A stretch of DNA of 5,326 nucleotides from Nitrososphaerota archaeon (GTDB lineage: Archaea; Thermoproteota; Bathyarchaeia; Bathyarchaeales; Bathycorpusculaceae). Shown here piece by piece: positions 5,261 through 5,326 of this stretch; positions within the stretch are counted from its first letter, which is position 1; each line of letters begins with the position of its first letter. Under the pieces are notes generated by a model, which did not search any database, was not told the DNA's origin, and was given only the letters and a program-made list of their open reading frames with translations. Where the stretch lies: contig JAITCR010000111.1 in assembly GCA_031282985.1 (NCBI GenBank), positions 1 through 5,326 of the forward strand. The letters are read 5' to 3'. The translations under genes and the position numbers were made by a program.

Positions 5261-5326
5261 ATGAAATGTCTCAAGTGTGGAAACCAACTTTGTGTAAAGG
5301 CAGGCTTTAATCACAATAGACAACGT
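5261..5326 (+). CDS. N-terminus of a zinc-ribbon protein, possibly an IS1-like transposase (runs off window)
   Basis: The frame is open from ATG to the window end, 22 codons. It begins MKCLKCGN, a CxxC knuckle two residues in, followed by VKAGFNHNRQR. The pattern CPxCG, then a short spacer, then KxGFxxxxQRY before a second CxxC is known from InsA-like zinc ribbons at the N-terminus of IS1-family and related transposases. Only the first knuckle is visible, so a regulator or other small zinc protein is also possible. It lies 105 bp beyond the integrase in the same direction and may be cargo or a second insertion. Confidence 0.5.
   Translation, partial: MKCLKCGNQLCVKAGFNHNRQR

Overview
The window looks like chromosomal DNA of an uncultured, fairly AT-rich archaeon. 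The methionyl-tRNA synthetase is the archaeal type with a two-knuckle zinc domain. The tRNA-Thr has a U discriminator and an encoded CCA. Promoters are TATA-like, and two genes appear to be leaderless. The MetRS wording and the style of the tyrosine recombinase with a C-terminal zinc ribbon remind me most of Bathyarchaeia and related Thermoproteota. That lineage call is a memory-based inference, not a database result.

Layout. Positions 1-193 hold the possible tail of an unidentified gene. Positions 194-483 are intergenic, with a T-run terminator and then a promoter and Shine-Dalgarno site for metG. metG (484-2190) and a PHP-domain phosphoesterase (2222-2899) follow, 31 bp apart, probably as one transcript. 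Positions 2900-3783 carry no credible gene but contain a roughly 640-bp palindromic, MITE-like structure: 116-nt imperfect terminal arms, with a perfect 18-bp inverted repeat nested inside. A complete tRNA-Thr(GGU) gene lies at 3784-3860.

Immediately 3' of the tRNA is an archaeal tyrosine recombinase (integrase) reading away from it, about 400 aa if reconstructed. It is spread over three frames: an N-terminal core-binding domain, a catalytic domain, and a C-terminal CxxC-x10-CxxC zinc ribbon. Two changes, each equivalent to one missing base and each at a four-base homopolymer (CCCC, AAAA), separate the parts. The window ends in the first 22 codons of another zinc-ribbon protein that resembles a transposase N-terminus. 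The right half therefore looks like the tRNA-proximal end of an integrated or decaying mobile element, with a palindromic element on the other side of the tRNA.

The most unusual signal is compositional. The + strand alternates between G+T-rich and A+C-rich blocks of roughly 0.3-1.5 kb, and the switches fall inside genes. metG begins about 80% G+T and ends more than 75% A+C. The integrase does the reverse. Most differences between the two arms of the palindrome are transitions, and most of those fit C-to-T change on the + strand. No known system explains this from the window alone.
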